Source: Piscicola geometra
Lineage: Eukaryota; Annelida; Clitellata; Hirudinida; Piscicolidae
Direction of reading: 5' to 3'
DNA length: 64,000 nt
Assembly (NCBI GenBank): GCA_943735955.1
Contig: OX030958.1
Coordinates: 10,467,626 to 10,531,625, forward strand
Positions 36,788 through 49,689 of the stretch are shown piece after piece (position 1 is the stretch's first letter; each line of letters opens with the position of its first letter). A program made the position numbers and the translations under genes. The notes beneath the pieces were generated by a model. It did not search any database. It was not told where the DNA came from and saw only the letters and a list, made by a program, of their open reading frames with translations.

Positions 36788-37116
36788 TTTTAAATAGACA
36801 ACATTTTTTGAATTTGAACATTACACAATTTTGCTATATAACTTTAAATATTGAGTGGGATGTTTAATGTTTAAAACACGTGTGAAACTCTAGTCTGTAA
36901 TTTTCTGTCTCTTTCCACATCAGTCTCTGCTAGTGTTCTCCATCATTCGACCATTGAAACGCCCTTTTCCATGATTTTTTAAATAAAAAATATACATGTT
37001 TTTCCTGAATTATTTAAACTTTAATAAAATTTCAACATAGCTATTTCATAGTTTTTATAATAAAATGTAAAATAATGTTTAATATTCGAATTATCTTCTT
37101 TTTTTCAATTAATAAT

Positions 37117-37560
37117 TCAAATCGAAAATTTAATTGAATAAAATTTGAATCTCACGTTTGAAACGGTGCTTGGATTGGTTCCAAAAATGCTAGAAAACTC
37201 GTGATCTTTCGGATCTCTGATCATTTGACCTTTTCCGAAACCAAAAGTGAATCTAATAAGGTTTAAAAATACATTAATTTTATATAATATATTATTTAAA
37301 TTCAAATTTTAAACAAAAAAAATAGTGTCAAGACTAGTATATTTAACTTGAATGTTTTTGACCGTAACTTTCGTACAAAATAAGATAAAACGTATTTTAT
37401 CTACTAAATTAATAATGATTTTTCTATAGTTATTTGTTTACTTAAAAGATGAAAAAATGATCTATCGTTATATGGTTAAATTTACTTTTAGAATTTCGAA
37501 AAGAACATCTGAGCTCGGAGATATACGAGTGCTGGTCGAGTCTTTCCAGAACAGAATCAG
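37117..37560. pseudogene. Relic with helix-turn-helix-like segment, diverged copy A
   Basis: On the minus strand, 37117-37305 reads EFSSIFGTNPSTVSNVRFKF, resembling the recognition-helix region of transposase HTH domains. On the plus strand, 37492-37560 is an open segment between TTTACTTTTAG and AATCAG|GTGCAT (SELGDIRVLVESFQNRIR). Parts of both resemble 39905-40205. The simplest reading is two old copies of one element, but an exon at 37492-37560 (needs two bases, leaves two) is also possible. Confidence 0.3.
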
Positions 37561-38006
37561 GTGCATTATAAAGCGTTGTTTGCGAGATTAAATATTTGAC
37601 AAACGACTTGTTGTAAGGCAAGTGACAAGTGTCGCATAAAAGGGTTTCCGGCAGATAGAGAACAGTGTTTGAAATTTTCGTTTGCTACGATCTTCATTAT
37701 TTAATTTCAATAGGTTGATTTTTATCTTCACTTTGCTTCGCAAACCGATAAAACCCGTTTGTGAACCAAAGTGCTAAATAAAGTTTAAGAAAGATTTAGT
37801 TCTGTACGTGATTTTAAACCTATTTATCTTTGTACATGTTTTTGGGCGTGTATGTTTCAATAAGTTGAAGCATCATTTATCAAAAGGGTGATTAAAAAAA
37901 ATTTATAGTCTTAGAAACATGCAAGAGAAGCATTAAATAAATTAGTTGAAAATTTTAGAAAATCAGTTAAATATGAGATAATTACTATTGTGTATAATGT
38001 ATACTG

Positions 38007-38110
38007 TACAGGGGCGGGGATCTACTTCAAATCTTGGAGGGGTCCTACTCAGCATAGACGGTAATCCTGGTGGGGGGGGGGGGGGTCTGGGGTCTAAACC
38101 ATATGAGTAG
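38007..38110 (+). mobile_element. Fragment of a hAT-type non-autonomous element
   Basis: TACAGGGGCGGGGATCTAC followed by G-rich sequence with a run of 14 G at 38072-38085 resembles the CAGGGGCGGATC termini of hAT-derived MITEs in many animals. The other end was not located. Confidence 0.4.
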
Positions 38111-38229
38111 ACCCCTTCACTCCCGAAAAATGGAGGGGGAGGTCCAGACCTTACACGAGTAACCTGGTTGTGCGTTTTGATTGAACCATTTAGAGGAAAA
38201 ATATTAAGATAAAACAAAGTTAAATTGTT

Positions 38230-39890
38230 CCAATTAATTGTTAGAATGTCATCTTCCTAAATCCGGTTATTGGGAATTTATAAATGCATATATCATATAT
38301 GGTATTCTTAATACATACCCTAATAGTTAAACTTTATTTAAGCTTTCCGATTTCGTATGTTTAATTCTTTTATTTATAGACATGGTTGTATGAAACAATC
38401 AATAATCCGGTCTATACACATCAATGTTCACACATTTATATTCCTTCATACATTCGTATACATTCAATAAAACTCGATGGAAGTGGGATCGATATATTTG
38501 ATGTGGCTATAACTTCTATGCAAGAAATAAGGTGCTTCCAGGAGGTGTGTGAAGATATGAAGTAAACTATGCCCGTTACAGAGATTTCATGTTATATGGG
38601 TGGTGAATAGAAAAGCTGTCAGATTGATGGATTAATGGCTGAATGACTGAAAATATAGTGGAAAATGGATGGATAGAAAAGCATTACTGGTTGTGTGATT
38701 GAATATAAAAAATAAAGAATATAAAAAAACAAAAACTAACGTATTGGAAGATGAAAAGGTGAGTGGGAAAATGATTGATAACTGATGGAGAGATGTTTTG
38801 CTAAAAAATATATAAAAAATTATAAAGAAATTATAAAGACCAAAAAAACTGAAGGAATTGAGGTCAAAATAAAAAAAACACTATCAATTGAAAAATGTTG
38901 AATATATTATGCGACAAAATGAAATGTTGATAAATGAAGTGAAAAAGAAATGGATGTTATTTCGTGGACAAAGCCAAAAGAAAAATCGTGTTACAAGAGT
39001 TTGAAAAGAGATTTTTCGATGTTCTCATAGAGAGCGGATTAGAAAAAAAGATATTATGAATGCAAGAGAGAGTAGAAAAAAGAGAAAATGAAAAAAAGAG
39101 AGCAAAGAAGATTTTAATATTAGGAATAGGTTTCAGAAACGGGATAAGAGTAGATTTAAAATTCATTGAAGTGTTTAAGTAAATATTATAATTTTGCATG
39201 CTAATTTCTGTTTACAAATTCGTTTTTAGATATAAATTGAAAGATGGAAAGTTTATTAAGTTTCAACATGAACGAGAAAAAAATTTGATAAAACTAATAA
39301 TTTTAAAAAATTGTTTTAAAATAGATCCAGTAGGATGAAAAAAGTTAATTCTGAAATTTAGAATTTATAAGTAAAATTTGAATTAGTCAATTACTTCAAA
39401 TAAAATATGTTATCAGATGACTAAAAGTTGAATCATGAAAGATAAAAAACTGTTGGTTAGTAAAATACCATGAATATTCAAATTAGAAAGTTTAAACTAG
39501 TTTTGCGAAAATTATTTTAAAATCGAATAAAGCAAAATCACGACGCACATGAAATATGAATAAATTTGGTAAAGTATTTTTTAAAAAGATTTTTGTCAAA
39601 TAATGAACTTGTAAATAACTTAATTTTCTATTTTTTGTTAACTCTACGATGCGTGGTAAAATTTTGTGAATTAAGAAGCTGAATTTGTTGAATGTGTATT
39701 AAATTCACATTAGGTTAAAAATATATTTTAAACTTAATATTTTTTTTAAAGATTTAATTTTTAATAAGTTAGAAAAATCTTTTATTTTTCAAAATACCTA
39801 ATAAAAATTGCTTTTTAATTTTTATATGAATTTGTCTAAATATCAGTTAAACTAATTATAATGAACAACAATTTATTAATTTTTATTACT
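38230..39890. other. No confident gene
   Basis: A purine-rich stretch (38500-39200, many GAAAAG and GGATGG runs) has no coherent frame. The 80-codon minus frame 38957-39199 is its shadow. Confidence 0.4.
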
Positions 39891-39904
39891 GTATAAACAA
39901 TTTT

Positions 39905-40205
39905 TTAAAATCTCTAGGATATCCCCGAGCTTGTTTATCCCTAAACTCTGAGCTTTTCCCGGAACCTAACGTGCATCTAAATACGTAGAGAAAAAAGGCA
40001 AAAATTGATTTTAAGAATATAGTATTTAATCAATTAAAAACATCTGAAAGTGCATTATAAATTTATATTTTTAATTTTCATTTTTAGAACGCTATTGTAG
40101 TTATTCTATTTAGCTATCATTTATTGGTCAATTCTAATTTTTTTGTTTTGAGAAGGATATCTGAGGTCGTGGATATGAGTGGTTGTAGCACGTTTTTAGA
40201 AATCT
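39905..40205. pseudogene. Diverged copy B of the 37117-37560 relic
   Basis: ATCTGAGGTCGTGGATATGA near 40158 parallels ATCTGAGCTCGGAGATATAC near 37507, and CTTTTCCCGGAACCTAAC near 39953 parallels CTTTTCCGAAACCAAAAG near 37228. Spacing differs, so indels are present. No intact frame. Confidence 0.35.
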
Positions 40206-41504
40206 ATCAAAAAAGTGTTTTTTGAAAGCTACAAAATTAGCTTTTAAAATTAGATTAGAGTTGAACTTAATTGGAAAGAAAATGTAAACCAAATGATCAA
40301 TGTTATTTTATTTGAACTAAAACCAAAACAATTGAAAAATTCTTTTCTTTGAAAAAAACATAAAACTGTTTAAAAACCTAAATGAATATAAAAACTGGAA
40401 AAAAATCCAGAATTATATGATTCTTTTTCAAAAGCAGCTTCACACAGGCTTTTAAAGCATCATGCAAACCTAAATTGGTGATGATTTTTCATTTTTTTCA
40501 TAGTATTTACAACAAATATAGATGTAAAAAAGTGAAATTGTAGAATTATTTTATTCTCATTATTTTTGTGGTAGTTGGTTTTTCATATACCTGCTTCCTT
40601 GGAGTATCTTCAAAATTAGTCATGTATTTTCCTAAAGTTTAGTCAGCTAATTTATTAAAAGAAAGCCATATTTTTTATGATCTAATACGCTTGTCAATCT
40701 TTCTTTGTAACACAATTCCAGCGAATTTTTCATTTTTCTGATATGGTTCATTCTCTTCAAAATCAATATTTTAAACAAATAATTCATCGAAATAGTTCAA
40801 AATTAACTAGTCAAACAGTTTTTTTCCAAAATTTTGGAAAAATACTTGTTATTCATATTATAAAAAAATTATATTTCCACAACTAATTTAGTTTTATAAT
40901 TCTGTGAAAATGAGCGATAGCTTTTATATCCGAATATCAAAAGTTTTTATATAATTGTGTAATAATGTTCTTAGTGAAGTTTTTCTAGATTCTTTGTTAA
41001 AAATTGTTCGAATATTTTGTTTGAAAAAGCTTAATTCTAGTGTAGAAGTAATTTTCAAACGAAAAAATTTTGTTTTTTATTTTTTAATATATACAAATTT
41101 AAAAAGATCTGAAATTTTTAAAGAATTTATTATTAATCTTTCAATAAAATATTATTCAGTAAAACTCAAAAGTCTTTATAAAATCTTAAATCTTTCAAAA
41201 AGTTACTATAAATTGTCTGTCTAATCAATTTCGTTTCTAGAATTTTTTTCTTTAACTATTTTCTTTCAAATTTTCTTAATTACTTTTGACATTTCCATAA
41301 AACAAGAATTGTCTTAAATAAACTAAACTATACTATACTAATTTGGTCATTTCAATCGTTTTTTTACGCATTAATTTGTAAAAATCAAGAATTTAAATTC
41401 ACGCAAACTATATAAAAAAATCAACTAGGCCCGTTAATCCAATGATTTCCAAAGCTGTTAATAGGCTTAAACGTTCTTGACTTTTTAAATGATATTTTTT
41501 ATTC

Positions 41505-41641
41505 AATAATCTAACACTACCAAGTTACGTAATTAAGAGGCGGAGTTCAAAGAAGTTTAAAAATTAATTTTTAATAATAACCCTAACGCTCCACCTCTTA
41601 ACTACGTAACTCCACCCATTTGTTGGTGTTAGATTATTTAA
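41505..41641. mobile_element. Small palindromic MITE
   Basis: AATAATCTAACACTA at the left end is the inverse of the right end (TGGTGTTAGATTATTT). Inner parts GTTACGTAATTAAGAGGCGG and CCACCTCTTAACTACGTAAC also pair, so the whole 137-bp element folds back with a short loop. It carries no gene. The target duplication was not resolved. Confidence 0.65.
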
Positions 41642-42149
41642 AAAGATACATTTAACGTTATCCTTAGTTTCAATGTGAAGTTTTTTATATTAAGAATATA
41701 ATCATGGCTTTTGTTAAGTTATGCGTATTAGGAAATTAAGTAGTTCAATTATTTGTTTCAATAATGTTAAACTCATTTAAAGTTTAAAATTTAAAAAATT
41801 AGCATGTTATATCTCACGTCATTCAAAATTTTTGAAAAATGTATAATAGATTTTCTGCTTTTGAAATGTATAAATTGATAGATTTTTGAATTAAAAGTCA
41901 AAGTTTATCTAATTTTTTTCTTTTTGAAACTTATTCTTTTTCAAAAAAATTTTTTAGACATTATTTCCACATGATTTTTAATCCTCTAACATTAAATTGG
42001 TGCAATAGACAAATGCAATTAAATAAAGTATATTCTAAAAATAATTATCAACCAAATTAAGAAACTCTGCAATTATTAAGATGTATGAGTTTGAAATGTA
42101 AAAGTACAAGTATCAAAAATATATTCTATCTAATATACATTTTTTCTAG

Positions 42150-42261
42150 GCAATCTTCTGAGACGCTGATTAAAAGTACGAATAAAGTTTCTCGTGTTCA
42201 AAATCTTTATTCCCAACATATACGAGCACCAAAAACCTATTTTTTCACATCTATAATTTGA
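42150..42261 (+). CDS. Candidate terminal exon, 36 codons
   Basis: After ACATTTTTTCTAG, a strong acceptor, 36 codons are open (begins QSSETLIKSTNKVSRVQN) to a TGA; needs two bases upstream. Composition is coding-like. The upstream partner is unknown. Confidence 0.3.
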
Positions 42262-42607
42262 TAAATATCTTTTTTAGGTAACATTGTAACATAAGAGTTC
42301 TTTATGAAAAACCTATAATCATATATTCATATACTAGCCATCAAGTTAACGTTCAATTTAATTTCAGATAATAATTTAGTTTTTATTTAAAATAAAAGTC
42401 ATATGCTTAATTATAAAATCGTTTTTTGAAACAGCTTATTAAATATCCAACATAAAAGTCACTGAAGATATTAATCAAAAGCAACCAAAACAACAAGACA
42501 AAATATTTCATATCAAAACCTAAACCTAAAACGAGGCTAACAGTAACAGCTAACTAAAAAAGAAAAGATTTAAAGAAATTTGAGTAACAATGATAACAAC
42601 ACTAAAA

Positions 42608-42817
42608 CTAGATCAGCAGCCTTGCATGCATGTAAATCAAGCAAACTACATTCTCCGCAACAAATGACCTCCACCAAAACACTTTCACGTCCATGAAGTG
42701 TTTCCTGTTTGCAGTTTTGTGTATCCGGTGAAGTAATTGTCGACCGGAATTCAATGAAAGACTTCGATGCCCAAAGGTAGCCAACATGCTTGTTTGTTCT
42801 TCAACCTTTTCCGCCAT
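42608..42817 (-). CDS. Short gene or first exon of a housekeeping-type gene
   Basis: A 69-codon ATG frame in the most G+C-rich, CpG-containing patch of this area. The start lies in an AAAATGGCGG context (strong Kozak and YY1-type core promoter motif), and CCGGAAG, an ETS/GABP site, is 13 bases upstream of it on the same strand. The peptide starts MAEKVEEQTSMLATFGHRSL, is basic in the middle (HRIHKTANRKHF) and ends with a hydrophobic stretch. If unspliced it is a 69-residue protein; a GTGAAA after codon 43 (ATGGAC) could end a first exon. Promoter motifs like these are common at mitochondrial and ribosomal protein genes. Identity is unknown. Confidence 0.5.
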   Translation of the reverse strand: MAEKVEEQTSMLATFGHRSLSLNSGRQLLHRIHKTANRKHFMDVKVFWWRSFVAENVVCLIYMHARLLI

Positions 42818-42836
42818 TTTGTTATTCTTCTTCCGG
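42811..42836 (-). promoter_or_regulatory. YY1-type start motif and ETS site
   Basis: CCGCCATTTT (AAAATGGCGG on the minus strand) at 42811-42820 and CTTCCGG (CCGGAAG on the minus strand) at 42830-42836, directly upstream of and over the minus-strand ATG. Confidence 0.45.
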
Positions 42837-42839
42837 TCA

Positions 42840-44590
42840 TCTTTTACTTCTTCTCTGTTTTCTCCAACGGTTAGTGAAATTTTCGAATTTTATATTGATT
42901 TCATAATTTTTTATAATAACTTGGATAGTTTTTATTGACTGTTTCACTTATATAAATTACATGTTAAAAGAGCAAGCGCAAATCAGTAGAATAATATGTA
43001 AAGTACTGAGGGCATCCTAAAAATAGGATAAATATGACTAAAATGTAATATGCATAAACTATATATAAACTTTATCTAAGAAACATTAAAAATTCAAATA
43101 GGCTTCTTTACGAAAAATCATTAAAAATCAAAAACACTAGTAGAAATGGAAATTTTTGTATCTGTAATATTTGAAAATGTAAAACTTTTGGAGCTAAATT
43201 CATTTTTTTAATATGCAATATTGAATGAAATCTTTTTAAAAATTGAAAACAAAGGGTTCATGTCACAAATCACTAATCATAAAAATCAAAAGCATGAAGC
43301 GTTTGATACTATGGTGTTATCCTGTTCACATCTACAGTCCCTCCACTGAAATTCTCAAGATCTGAAAAACCTATTTTTGTCTTATGCTTTTAGTGGAAAG
43401 AAATATGTTTGAATTATTTTTAAAATCGTGCTTTTAAAAGATTTTGTAGGTTTAAATAGATGTTTGAATGCACTAAGAAGCTTATTTCTTGAGCTATTCA
43501 GAACTTTCTAAAATATTGTTAAAAAAATATAAATGTTTTTCGTAAGCCCTTTTGAAATTAACAGCTTTTCAAAAGTTAATTTTATTTGTTATTGACCATT
43601 AATTCTAAAACACTGAAAAACAATTTGAAATGTTTTTATTAATTTTATTTGTTGAAATTCTTTAAATAGCTATTAGAAATTATTTTATTAATTGAAAGAA
43701 AATATTTCAACACTACGTCATTGTTATTTCATCCTCCCCATTATTTAAATATTGATTTCTGAAATATTTCACTTTTTGATCACAGTGAAATGTAAAAAAA
43801 ATTCAATTTTAATTAGCCTTAGAAAATGATAATGTACTTTAAACCAAAGTACCACAGTCTTTTTTGAAGTGCGATTTATTGAAATGGGAAAAAGTTTCAG
43901 CTGAAAAATTTTTAAATTAAAATATTATTACACGTCTAAAATACGCACTTTTCACCAAATTGCACACTTAATTATTATATTCAAGTACCTGGGTAATTTA
44001 CCGACCGGTAACCAAGCACAAATTTCTGGACCCTTTTCTATCATTATTCTAAGAACAATTTTTCATCATTTAGATTAAGAAATATAATCAAAGGCATTCA
44101 ATCATTTTAACTCTAAAGGTTCAAGCTTAACTTTTATTAATCTTCTATTTTTTATCACTCTTTCTGAAGCACAAAAAATTTATATTTATTTTAACCTATT
44201 TAAACTTGGGAAAAGCAGATGAATTAGCTTTAAAAATGTTTTGCCTGATAATATGAATAAAAATTTGTATTAAAAAGTAATCGTTTTTGAAACATTTGAT
44301 TGATTAAATGTAAATTTATTCATTTTTACTAAATAAATTATTTTTCCAATTTTTTTTTCAAAATGGATTAGCGTCAATAGTTTAAAAATCTAACGAAAAC
44401 CAATTATAGGGTCATAGGAATTTTGAAGAAAAATTTAAATAATTCAAATTACATTCTTCGTAAGTCTTATTTGGTTAAATCTATCACTTAAATATTTCTA
44501 ATAGTTTTAGTACGTGAATATTAATAAAGTATTAATAATATTTCAATAAATTAGTATACAAGTTTATACATATATAAAAAATTAAAAAGC
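42840..44590. other. No gene seen
   Basis: AT-rich; nothing supported. Confidence 0.45.
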
Positions 44591-44596
44591 GTATTT

Positions 44597-44758
44597 TTAA
44601 TGCGCCAAGGCGCGCAACTGAGGCGCCACTCACACAACATAAGTCGTGAAACACTAGGTAAATGATAACTCACAGGCTGAAAAGGGATTCAAACTGGCGA
44701 CCTTTAAGTTTCAGGTTCAACGACTTTACCATCTAAACCAACGCGCTCGCCAAATGAA
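44597..44758 (-). mobile_element. tRNA-derived SINE, family 1, copy 2 (diverged)
   Basis: On the minus strand a tRNA-like head (A box TTGGTTTAGATGG, B box AGTTTGAATCC) shares ACTTAAAGGTCGCC and a following ACCTAGTG with copy 1. The body is shorter and its end (GTGGCGCC..TTGGCGCAT) parallels copy 1 loosely. Confidence 0.7.
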
Positions 44759-44759
44759 A

Positions 44760-45735
44760 TTAAATGATTATTAATGATACTTTTAATTTTCACTTCAAAT
44801 GAGAGATTTAATAAGATAATATTCGAAATAGAATTTTGTATAAAAAAGATTTAAAAAAAGATCCATGCTCAAAACTGTGTTCATTATTTTAGAATTTTTA
44901 TTTTTTTCTTTTAACATCGCCATCATTCTTTTAAAATCTATTTTAATTTGAAAAAAATAACATCACGTAATGTTTGGAACACGCTATTGTGAAAAATTGT
45001 TCATTCAGTCAATTTTAATTAAATTTTGTTTCAAAGCTGAGTTTTGAGTTATGCTTTTAAACTGATTTTTACTATATTTTTAACATAGTTGACTAGATAG
45101 GTAGTTTTTCCCTCACGGAATATTTTTTAATACTCTCATCAAAAAAGAACTAAGAATAAATATATAAACTTTCAGTGTTCATTAAAAAATGATAAATGAC
45201 TTTCGAAATTTGAAAACATCAAGTTTTTCAAATAATTTTTATTTGTTTTTGAGTTTAAAACTTTGAACTATTACTATTATATTTGAATAATACTGAAATA
45301 GATGAATTGGAAAAATAAAAAATTTAATTTACACTTTTCCTATTGAAAAAATGGAATACCAACTTTTTCATTTAATTAGAAAAAGAACAAAATAAATCGA
45401 GAAAAACATTTATTCTTTCATGAAAATTCAAAATATTAATCAACGACTACTTTTGAATTACTAGAGACAATGTAAAGCAGGGTATAAATCTTCGTCATTG
45501 CATTTTTCAATCACTTCTATTCATACATGCTACGTGATTTTCAATATAACCTTTTTTCTAACTAAATTATTATTCTTAGAAAATTGAGAAATTATTTAAA
45601 ATAGAATTTTCGATTGAAATAATATTTGAAATGATAAAGCTACTTTGATGTTTTCAATACAATCCAAAGCTTGTTTCAAAACAAACTACTACAACTACAA
45701 TAAGTTTTCCAAGCTACTAAAATTCATTCAACTTT
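44760..45735. other. No gene seen
   Basis: AT-rich; nothing supported. Confidence 0.45.
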
Positions 45736-45802
45736 TACAATACAATACAATATAACGACGAGTATTATTAACGTGGCGTAAACCCGGACGGGCTTCAAGA
45801 CC
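45736..45802 (+). repeat. 67-bp dispersed repeat, copy 2
   Basis: Same length and orientation as 36406-36472, differing at two positions (TAT for AAC near its middle). Flanking sequences are unrelated. Confidence 0.85.
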
Positions 45803-46260
45803 GCAACTTTTCCATTTCTATTTTATTTTTTGAGGTTTTCACTAAAAAGTTGTCCTATCTCGTAATCTCTCGAACTTAACTAGCTAAAACTTTTGTTGTA
45901 AATCATTGAGTTTAAGTGAAAAGGTGTTAAAAAAAGAATAAAAACTTAAAAAATATTTTAAAACGAAAATATAAAATAATTATAAGGAAAAAATACTCTT
46001 CAGAATTGTTTGTGCACTCTAGATTTGAGAAACTTGTGTAAAGTTTTTTCTCAATGATTTAATTATGGAAAAACGATTAGATTAAATATACGCACTCAAA
46101 AATGCGACTGTTTATCTAACCCAACTTTTCACTATAAGAAAATCAGTATGGCATACAAATCTAGAAGCTTTTTCAAATCGAATTGGAACATAAACTTTTG
46201 AATTACAATTCCAATAGCAAACACTTTCCATGCTATTGACCATATTTATGCATTTGACAG

Positions 46261-47116
46261 GGGAAAGTTCAAAAAATCAAGTGATAAATCTTGATTCAAA
46301 CGTAAAAGGACCAGAGCTCTCCGAAAACACACAAGAACGATCCAAACAGTCTCAATATGAATTTGGAGAAAATGTATTTGAAAAAAGTTTCAAAAAACAA
46401 GAATATCCAGAAGCAAATCGTCTATTACTACCACAATTTCAAAAAAAAGAATTACAAAAATTTATTTCTCAAACATCGTATTTACAACCGATTCAGAATC
46501 TTCTTGGAGGAATTACTTTGCAACCAGCAATTGAGATATTCACACAAAATAAATCGACAAGATACAATAAATCTTCAAAGAAAAAAACTAAAAAATATAA
46601 ATCTGTACCCTTGCTACCTAAACAACAACGTCACCAAAAACGAAGAGAAAAGTACAGCCCAGACAGTATTTCAAAAAGTAATGAACTTGGTGCTCAATAC
46701 AAATTACTTTCAAATCAACCAAACGGTAAACAGCATAAAAACTACAAAAAATCTTCAGACATCAACCAATTTCCTATTCTACACCACACATCATTGACTA
46801 ATCATTCAACAGTCAACACACTGAAAAATCCTTTTACTGTTTACCAAGCCATCAAGACACTTCATCCACAGCCCATCATTTATCTTCAAAGTCCTAGTCT
46901 ACAAAAACAAAATTTCGTGAAACAGCTTCAATCTTCTTCACAACAGAACCATCAACATCACCACCACTTACAACCGCTCATGAAGCCTAAATGTCCTTCC
47001 GACTATCTGACTGCCGCTTCCAAGAACTGTTCTGATGGCATGTTTTTGCTGTTTGAAGCCACTAACAAAATGGGTCCGACGATTCCTGTGAGACTGAAGA
47101 TGCACAAGATTTGTTG
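46261..47116 (+). CDS. Long internal exon, Gln/Asn/His/Lys-rich with cysteine-containing end
   Basis: After TGCATTTGACAG the frame is open for 856 bases to ATTTGTTG|GTGAGT, a consensus donor; needs one base upstream and leaves two. The product is polar and low-complexity (Lys/Gln/Asn/Ser), with a His-rich patch (NHQHHHHLQ), and ends in an ordered-looking segment with three cysteines (KPKCPSDYLTAASKNCSDGM, then HKIC). Splice borders and length make an exon likely. The final 45 residues are the best query for identification. The 46357-46797 and 47003-47269 frames are shadows. Confidence 0.6.
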
Positions 47117-47119
47117 GTG

Positions 47120-48990
47120 AGTCGAATGATTTGTGCATGTGTGGATGCTCGATTCAAAAGATGGACTGAGAGCGGTGGGTGAAGAAATGGATTGAGTTTG
47201 TACTCTATGAATAAGCTGGGAAAAAGAATCGGCTTGTGAACAAGTTAATGAATGACTATACAGAGTCAAAAGCTTTTTCAGAATCTATGCTTTTTTTGAG
47301 TGGGTTTCATTGATTAAAACTAATAAAAAAGTTTACTCGTTTATTGAGAAAGCATTTTCACTTAGTTTGAACTGTTTGATGGTACTTCTATTGCATTTAA
47401 TTCTCAATAATTTTGTTTATAAACTTTCTTCAATCTCTTGAAGCACTGATTCTAAAACAAAACTGTACATTTTCTCAGATGTATTATTCTTCTCATTTTC
47501 CTATAAGATTCTTATGCTTCTAATGAGGCTTTACCACATACATAAAATATTTTTATACAAAACCTACAAAAGAATTAAATTATTCAAATAAACTTTTATT
47601 TTCTTTATTGACTGAAAGTTGAGAAAGTTGAATAAATATGATATATTTTGATTAATACTATTAGTAATAGTGAAATACCATATAAAGATGGGTTAAAAAT
47701 CATACATTTTTATTACTGTATAACTCTTAAGATATTTTTTTTAGTAATTGTTTTTTGAAATATCCAGATATCTCGGCATTATGAAATATTATTTAAAATT
47801 CCGAAGTTTATAAATGGATAATTATTGAAGACAATTACATTTTTTTAATTTTAACACCGCTCTCTATTTGACCATATTTTTTATACATATAATTTTTACG
47901 AAGCTTTAATAATATCGAAAAAATTAGAAAAAATTTCATTAATTTTTTCATAGAAATAGCAATTAATACAAAAATGAAGATTTTCTTACCATTTCGATAT
48001 TTCACGGCAGTAATTTAGTAAAAGTTTCTCTAATAAAAAAATGAATGGAAAAAAATTGTATTTTAAAATCTATAAATATATTTAGAAACTCAAAAAAAAC
48101 AAAAAAATTAATTTTTTATAATCGATATGTCTTATTTCTGTCACATTAAGTATGTTTAACTTAATATTCATTTATGAGTGTTTATTTTTCGATGAAACTT
48201 ATTCTATTTCAAAGAAAGGTAAAAATTTTGCTTGCTATTGATTTATTCGCTTGCTAGAGAAATAAATGACGCAGGTTTTCAATAATGCAAGAGAAACACC
48301 AACTACTGTGACCTGCATGCTCACTTCGATGCTCATACCTATTTCTGTTTGTAAAAATTAATTTTAAACGTCTTATTATTTTTCTATAATTGTTTAAATT
48401 TCATGTAATTTCTTATTGCCTTTTGATCTTTTGCTTAACTATTTAATTTGTATTATTGAAAAGTGAAAAAATAAATTTTCTATCTCTTTTTTAAATTTAA
48501 AATAATGAGAAAAAAATATTTACAATTTTTCTATTTTATATCTTTATTTATTATTTTTTCCAATTTTTTTCTTGCATATTGAATAGGCATCTACGATAAT
48601 AAATTTTGATTTATGACACTTTCAGAATGGAAAAAAACTAACTTTTTCAAATTCTCGAGAATATTGTCGTTAGGCAGCTATAACAAATTCCAAGACTTTT
48701 ATTCGAAGATGAAAACCAGTTCTCAGGCTCAAAATAAAAACTTTGAAAAAAAATATTTTTTTAGTCGAAAAATATTAATATTAATATTAATTAATATTAA
48801 TTAATATTAATATTAATAAAAAAATAAATAAACTAGTTATGAAGTTTCATGAATCAAACTAAACCAAAATTCCTTTTTTTGTGTAATAGAAGCTTCAAAG
48901 CAAACTTTGGGTTTGTGGTTCTCTTCATAGAAAGCATACAACAAGAAAAGATTTAGAGTACTTAATGTCAAAATCAGTTGTATCATAATA
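47120..48990. other. No confident gene
   Basis: Intron-like sequence. A 63-codon frame at 48613-48804 ends in an AATATTAATATTAATT repeat and is not supported. Confidence 0.4.
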
Positions 48991-48999
48991 ATACTTGAA

Positions 49000-49679
49000 A
49001 GTAGTGCAGAACATGAATGAAAAACGTGTAAAAGCCTTATGTTTGTTGTGGGTAATAACAGACGTGTTAGATTCCATCAAAGAACGGCCTTGAGCCTTTT
49101 TTTGTGGAACGGTGATGCACAGGTTGACGGATCAAGAAGGACAGATCTTTTCCTAAAACATGATGTTTGTAAAATAAAGAGAAAATGGGTTTAAAATAGT
49201 TTGGAGGGATGAATGTATTTGCTGAGAAAAATGGAAATGAGAGTATCAGAAAGAAACTAAATACATTTGCATAAATGAATGGAAAGACCGTGAAGTAGTG
49301 CGTCTACAAAGATGAATGTTGAACAAAGAGTGGCAGTGACAAAATTCAAGAAGCAAAGTAGGTAGCAGAGCTAAAGATGCTAAAGATTTTGTTGGAGGTT
49401 AGACAAAACAGAAATAGGAATATCAAAACGACGCTGGTAAGATGCTTTGGTGACCAAGTAAAAATGTTTTCGACAAATCCAATAAAGTGAAAAATACTGA
49501 AAATGAAACCAATAAAAAAATATATATAAAACCAAGAATGATGTTACATGGACTTGTTGAGAAAAGTTATAAAAATTAGTAAAAATAAGTAAAATGCAGA
49601 AAATATAGAATTATAGAGCATAATAATTCGCTGTGGCAACCCCTAATGGCAGCAGCCGAAAGAATAAGAAGAATAGGAG
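49000..49679 (+). mobile_element. 3' end of an RTE-type non-LTR retrotransposon, decayed
   Basis: TTCGCTGTGGCAACCCCTAA followed by GGCAGCAGCCGAAAGAATAAGAAGAA at 49627-49675 closely matches the GTGGCGACCCC..CAGCCGAAAGAAGAAGAAG tail shared by RTE/BovB-like elements of many animals. The purine-rich 600 bases before it look like a degraded C-terminal coding end, with no open frame left. Confidence 0.55.
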
Positions 49680-49689
49680 CTTCAAAGAA

